Part shown: positions 60,365 to 64,000 of the stretch, piece after piece | How the letters are laid out: each line of letters opens with the position of its first letter | Numbering within the stretch: position 1 is the stretch's first letter | NCBI GenBank assembly: GCA_024305745.1 | Contig: JAHRBS010000014.1 | Coordinates: forward strand, 1,805,501-1,869,500 | DNA length: 64,000 nucleotides | Reading direction: 5' to 3' | Source: Polyporus tsugae | Lineage: Eukaryota > Basidiomycota > Agaricomycetes > Polyporales > Polyporaceae | The notes under the pieces: model-generated | The model's database searches: none | The model's input: the letters and a program-made list of their open reading frames with translations, nothing else | Told to the model about the DNA's origin: nothing | Position numbers and translations under genes: made by a program

Positions 60365-63300
60365 TCATTCCACCTTGGTGCTCTCGATGTTCCAGTACTC
60401 TTGCGCGTAGTCTTGAATCGCACGGTCTGAGCTGAACTTGCCCATCTGCAAACAACAATAATCAGCGGCTCCGAACACGGGTGCGCGAGCAAGGCATAAT
60501 ACGGACCTTTGCAGTCGTCCGGATGCTCTTCTTGATCCACTCTGTGCGGTCCTGGTAAGCCTCGTCGACGAGCTTCAGGGCCTGGATGTCTGTTTAAAAC
60601 ATCTTAGCAACAGCCACCACGATGCCAGGACACGTGCGTACAGGAGTCGAAGTCTTCCGTCAACAAGTAGTAGTCGTTCTGGCGGATCGTGTTGAGGAGC
60701 CTATATCGAAGTTTCGTCTTTAATGACAGGTATGCGAACGGAGATCGAGAAAGACACGCACGGCTCATACGCGCCACCGTCGCCGAAGCGACCGGACGAG
60801 ACCTCGTTCAAAACGCGCGCGAGTGGGGGGCACTTCTGCTCGATCGGCACGGGGTGGTACATGTGCTGGTAGCGGAGGTCCTCAACAGCAGGCGTCAAAT
60901 GGCCGAAGAAGACTGACAGCGACCCTATTCAGCTTCTCATTCGCGATGCAGCAGGTGTATAGGACACGCACAGACGTTGCTCTCGCCGACCTCCTCCGCG
61001 ATCTCAATGTTCGCGCCATCGACGGTGCCGAGGAGCAGTCCGCCGTTGAGACAGAACTTCATGTTCGACGTTCCTGATGCCTCCGTCCCAGCTGTCGATA
61101 TGTGCTGACTGATATCGGACGCCGGGATGAGGATTTCAGCAAGCGATACGGAGTAGTCTGGGAGGAAGTAGAGGCTGAGGATGTCCTTGGTGTCGGGGTC
61201 GTGGTTAATGATGCGGGCAACGTTGATGATCAAGCGGATGGTCTACAGAAATGGGCCTGATCAGCGCGTTAAGAGTGAGATTGCGAGGATGAAGCCACAT
61301 ACAAGCTTCGCGATGTAGTCTTGAGTCGATTCATGGGTTAGAAAGACTGAGCTACAATGCAGGGTAAAAGAAGTCGCTTACAGCCAGGGGCAGCCTTGCC
61401 CGCGAAGAAGACGACCTTCGGGTTGACCTTCTTACGTTCCTCCGGGGACATGTCCTTGAGCGTGAGGTACCTCTGTACGATCCTCCGTCACGACCTGCCC
61501 TAAGCACACGAACCCGAAGCGGACGTACGTGGATGACACCCATGATATTCAGGGTTTGACGCTGTGCGTAGACCTTGGTGAATTAAAGCTCTAGCGATGC
61601 TCCTTCACGATCACGCATACCTTGTACTCGTGCAGACGCTACAACCGAGGATGGTTGTTAGCTTTCTATACGTCCAATTTGTCGAAGCCACGGCGCACCT
61701 TGATCTGGACATCGAACATAGCCCGCGTGTTAATTTTGAAGCCGAGTGTCGCTTCGACGTGATGAGCGAGGCGCTCCTTATTGCTCTGCTTCACCGCAGC
61801 CCACCTCTTCTGGAAGGCGGGGATCTCAGCATGCTCAAGGAGGCCCTGTCACAGCACGGCATGTCAGTCGTGAAGTCCTACATATTCTCCGTGTCATGTG
61901 GCTTACTTCAAGCTTGTAGAGATCTTTAAGGAAAGCCGCCTTCGGCAACTTTAAAGTCTCGCTGATGAGGTTGCTCAGGCCAGGATTGCACTTAACGCAT
62001 GGGGGGTCAGTATGCCAGCGAGGGTAACAGATGGAGGGATGCATGTACCTGGTCCAACCAGCGACGAGGCGTGACTTCAACCACGTCAGTGTCATCTCAA
62101 GTATGGCCATTGCAGAACAAACGAAGTGCACTTACTGCCGTTGGTGACATTTGAGAACCTAAACAGAGCATCCTGTGAGCAACAGTCGCCAAGCGTTTCA
62201 AAGAGATTCTCACTTGCTGACGCCATAGAAGTCGACAAAGTCCTTCATGATTGTTATGCGAACGAGTTCACTGTGGAGCTGGATATCGTGTCACCGAAAC
62301 ATTCCCCGCATACATGAGGTTGAATATACCTCTGCGACGCCGTTCACTTTCCTACTACCGACGCAGGCCAGGTTCGCCATGCGAAGACTTTGGGGGAAGC
62401 CCTCTGCCATGAAATTTTTAGCGCGCTGCGGCATAATGAAAGGCTAAACACTCACCCTCGATGAGGGACATGCGTGCAAGCTTCTCCTTGTCACCGGGGA
62501 ACTTCTTCTCGACAGCTTGCAAGAAGAACCTGACATCGGTCGACGTCAGAAATCGCATAAGGAGCGACACAAGAACTAGGGATACGCACAAGTTCTACAA
62601 AGGACGCATCACCGAGAGGAAGGTCAGTATTGCCTCAGCTATTGACCGGTCGGATTGCGCACAATGTCATAGATGATCTGCAAGTGCCTGAGGGAAGATC
62701 AGCATTGCCTCGAGGCGTTTATAGAATGAGTGCATACCGTGGGAGAAGGTTCTCCAGGAGAGGGATGGGCCACTTCTCGAGCGCCTCAGGAAGGACAGTA
62801 TGGTTCGTGTAGAAGAACGTGTTGGTGGTGATTTCCCAAGCCCTGTTCCATGGAATGTCCTCTTCATCAACGAGAATACGCATGAGCTCGGGGATCGCAA
62901 GCGTCGGATGTGTCTGTGCAGCAAGGTACACGTCAATATGCGGTTCTGACAATATGATACACGCGCACGTACGTCGTTCAGCTGGATGGAGACATCTGTC
63001 CATGCGATCGACGCCGTCGTCAACTTGCGAAGTTGCAATACAAACGCGAATCACTTACATTCTGGGAACTCGGTGATAGGTTTGTCGGTGTTCTTGAAAC
63101 GGCGGACGATATCCGCAAGAGAGGCGGCGGTCCAGAAGTACTGCTGCTTAAGACGGAGCTCCTTGCCGACTGAATGCGGGATACATCAGCACTTCATCTC
63201 AATCGCAGTGACAGGGAGTAGAGGGATACTCACAACTAGTGTGGTCATTGGGGTAGAGTACCGAAGTGATCGCCTCCGCCCCGTTCGACGCCTCGACGGC

Positions 63301-64000
63301 GCGCTCATAGTCACCAGCTACAAAACGCAATCAACCTTCATCTGCACTCAATGGACCGCACAGAACGTACCGTTGAAGCTCTGCAAGTCGAACCCACGCT
63401 TCGGTTTGCTCTCCCACAGCCGCAGGTTGTTCGTCGTCGTGGTCTCGTATCCGGGGATCGGCACGTCGTACGCCATCGCGATGACCTCCTGGCCGCCCTG
63501 CCAGATCGCCTTCATGCCGTCGATGCGCTCCGCGTGCCCGTAGAACCGGATCTGGTACGTCACATCCGTCCTCGCGAGCTCCCACGGGTTGTCGTGCTCC
63601 AGCCACGGGTCTGGGGCCTCGAGCTGCGAGCCGTCAGGCGCGATCAGCTGCTGGAAGATACCTGAACGAGCGTAATGAGTGAGCACGACCTCACAGGACA
63701 CAGCGCATACAAGGGGTACACAGCGTGGGATGGAAAGCGGACTGACGAGGAACAGAGACATACCGTACTTGTACCGAAGACCATACCCCCACACCGGGAG
63801 TTCCTGGGACGCTGACGAGTCGAGGTAGCACGCAGCGAGACGGCCAAGACCACCGTTTCCGAGACCAGCATCGCGCTCCTGGTCGATGAGGTCCTCGAGG
63901 TTGAAGCCGAGCTTGTCGATGCCGTCCTGGTATTTATCCTTCAAGCCGAGGTTGAGGAGGGCGTTGTCGAGTGTGCGGCCCATCAAGAACTCGAGCGAGA
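60365..64000 (-). CDS. GPH1: Glycogen phosphorylase, 5' end beyond window
   Basis: Releases glucose-1-phosphate from glycogen (GT35, EC 2.4.1.1; PLP-dependent, cytosolic). The visible part starts at about residue 100-150 of the family with [20 protein letters not shown] and [60 protein letters not shown] and [20 protein letters not shown] follow. Next are [20 protein letters not shown] and [20 protein letters not shown]. The PLP-lysine motif [20 protein letters not shown] (about 61014-61073) is intact. The C-terminal exon reads [20 protein letters not shown] and stops at 60365. More than a dozen short exons are needed, so intron density is the highest in the window; individual borders were not all fixed. 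The N-terminal regulatory segment lies outside the window. Confidence 0.92.

Noticed and set aside
1..64000. tRNA or rRNA genes
   Set aside because: Reading for T-loop signatures and paired acceptor stems gave no convincing candidate by eye. A covariance-model search would be needed to exclude tRNAs.

Overview
The window looks like nuclear DNA of a filamentous basidiomycete, most likely an Agaricomycete and possibly Polyporales. The coding exons are GC-rich and broken by many short introns (about 50-90 bp, GT...AG). The gene content fits: DUF6533 membrane proteins, HET-domain proteins, large numbers of F-box-like proteins, a Msb1/Mug8-type RhoGAP-like protein, and housekeeping genes with fungal architecture. 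There are no operons, CRISPR arrays or recognisable rRNA genes, and I found no convincing tRNA.

Layout. 0-3.3 kb: the 3' end of an F-box/LRR-like gene and a complete F-box gene of the quinoprotein-like type. 4-8.3 kb: a tandem pair of DUF6533 membrane-protein genes, the second frameshifted. 9-13.7 kb: an Fmp46-like mitochondrial redox protein, an F-box-like gene and a decayed F-box gene. 14-24.2 kb is the conserved core: a SHPRH-type SNF2/RING ATPase, prefoldin subunit 3, and MRD1, an rRNA-processing protein with five RRMs; the last two are divergently transcribed. 24.4-25.1 kb: a stranded 3' fragment of a DUF6533 gene. 25.4-33.6 kb: three F-box-like genes around a gene-poor stretch that carries a large imperfect inverted repeat. 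35.2-43.9 kb: a Gly-rich single-pass membrane protein, the Msb1/Mug8-like morphogenesis protein with a Pro/Ala/Glu/Val-rich tail, and a secreted phospholipase B. 46-50 kb: an F-box relic and two more F-box-like genes. 50.6-52.4 kb: an aldo/keto reductase. 53.4-60.1 kb: two HET-domain genes in the same orientation with a broken BTB/POZ gene between them. 60.4-64 kb: glycogen phosphorylase, its 5' end beyond the window.

Housekeeping genes (ribosome maturation, tubulin/actin folding, DNA-damage tolerance, glycogen use, cell polarity) therefore alternate with fast-evolving families. The most striking pattern is a family of at least five intact genes plus one relic. They share a C-terminal module: an LEVRD-like strand, a phase-0 intron just after it, and then a P-x-L-x-x-[LI]-x-W-x-P-x-W motif. 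Three keep a recognisable F-box at the N-terminus. The copies lie on both strands between conserved genes, which suggests dispersed duplication and turnover. Exon boundaries were worked out by hand from splice signals and reading phase; none is confirmed by transcripts.
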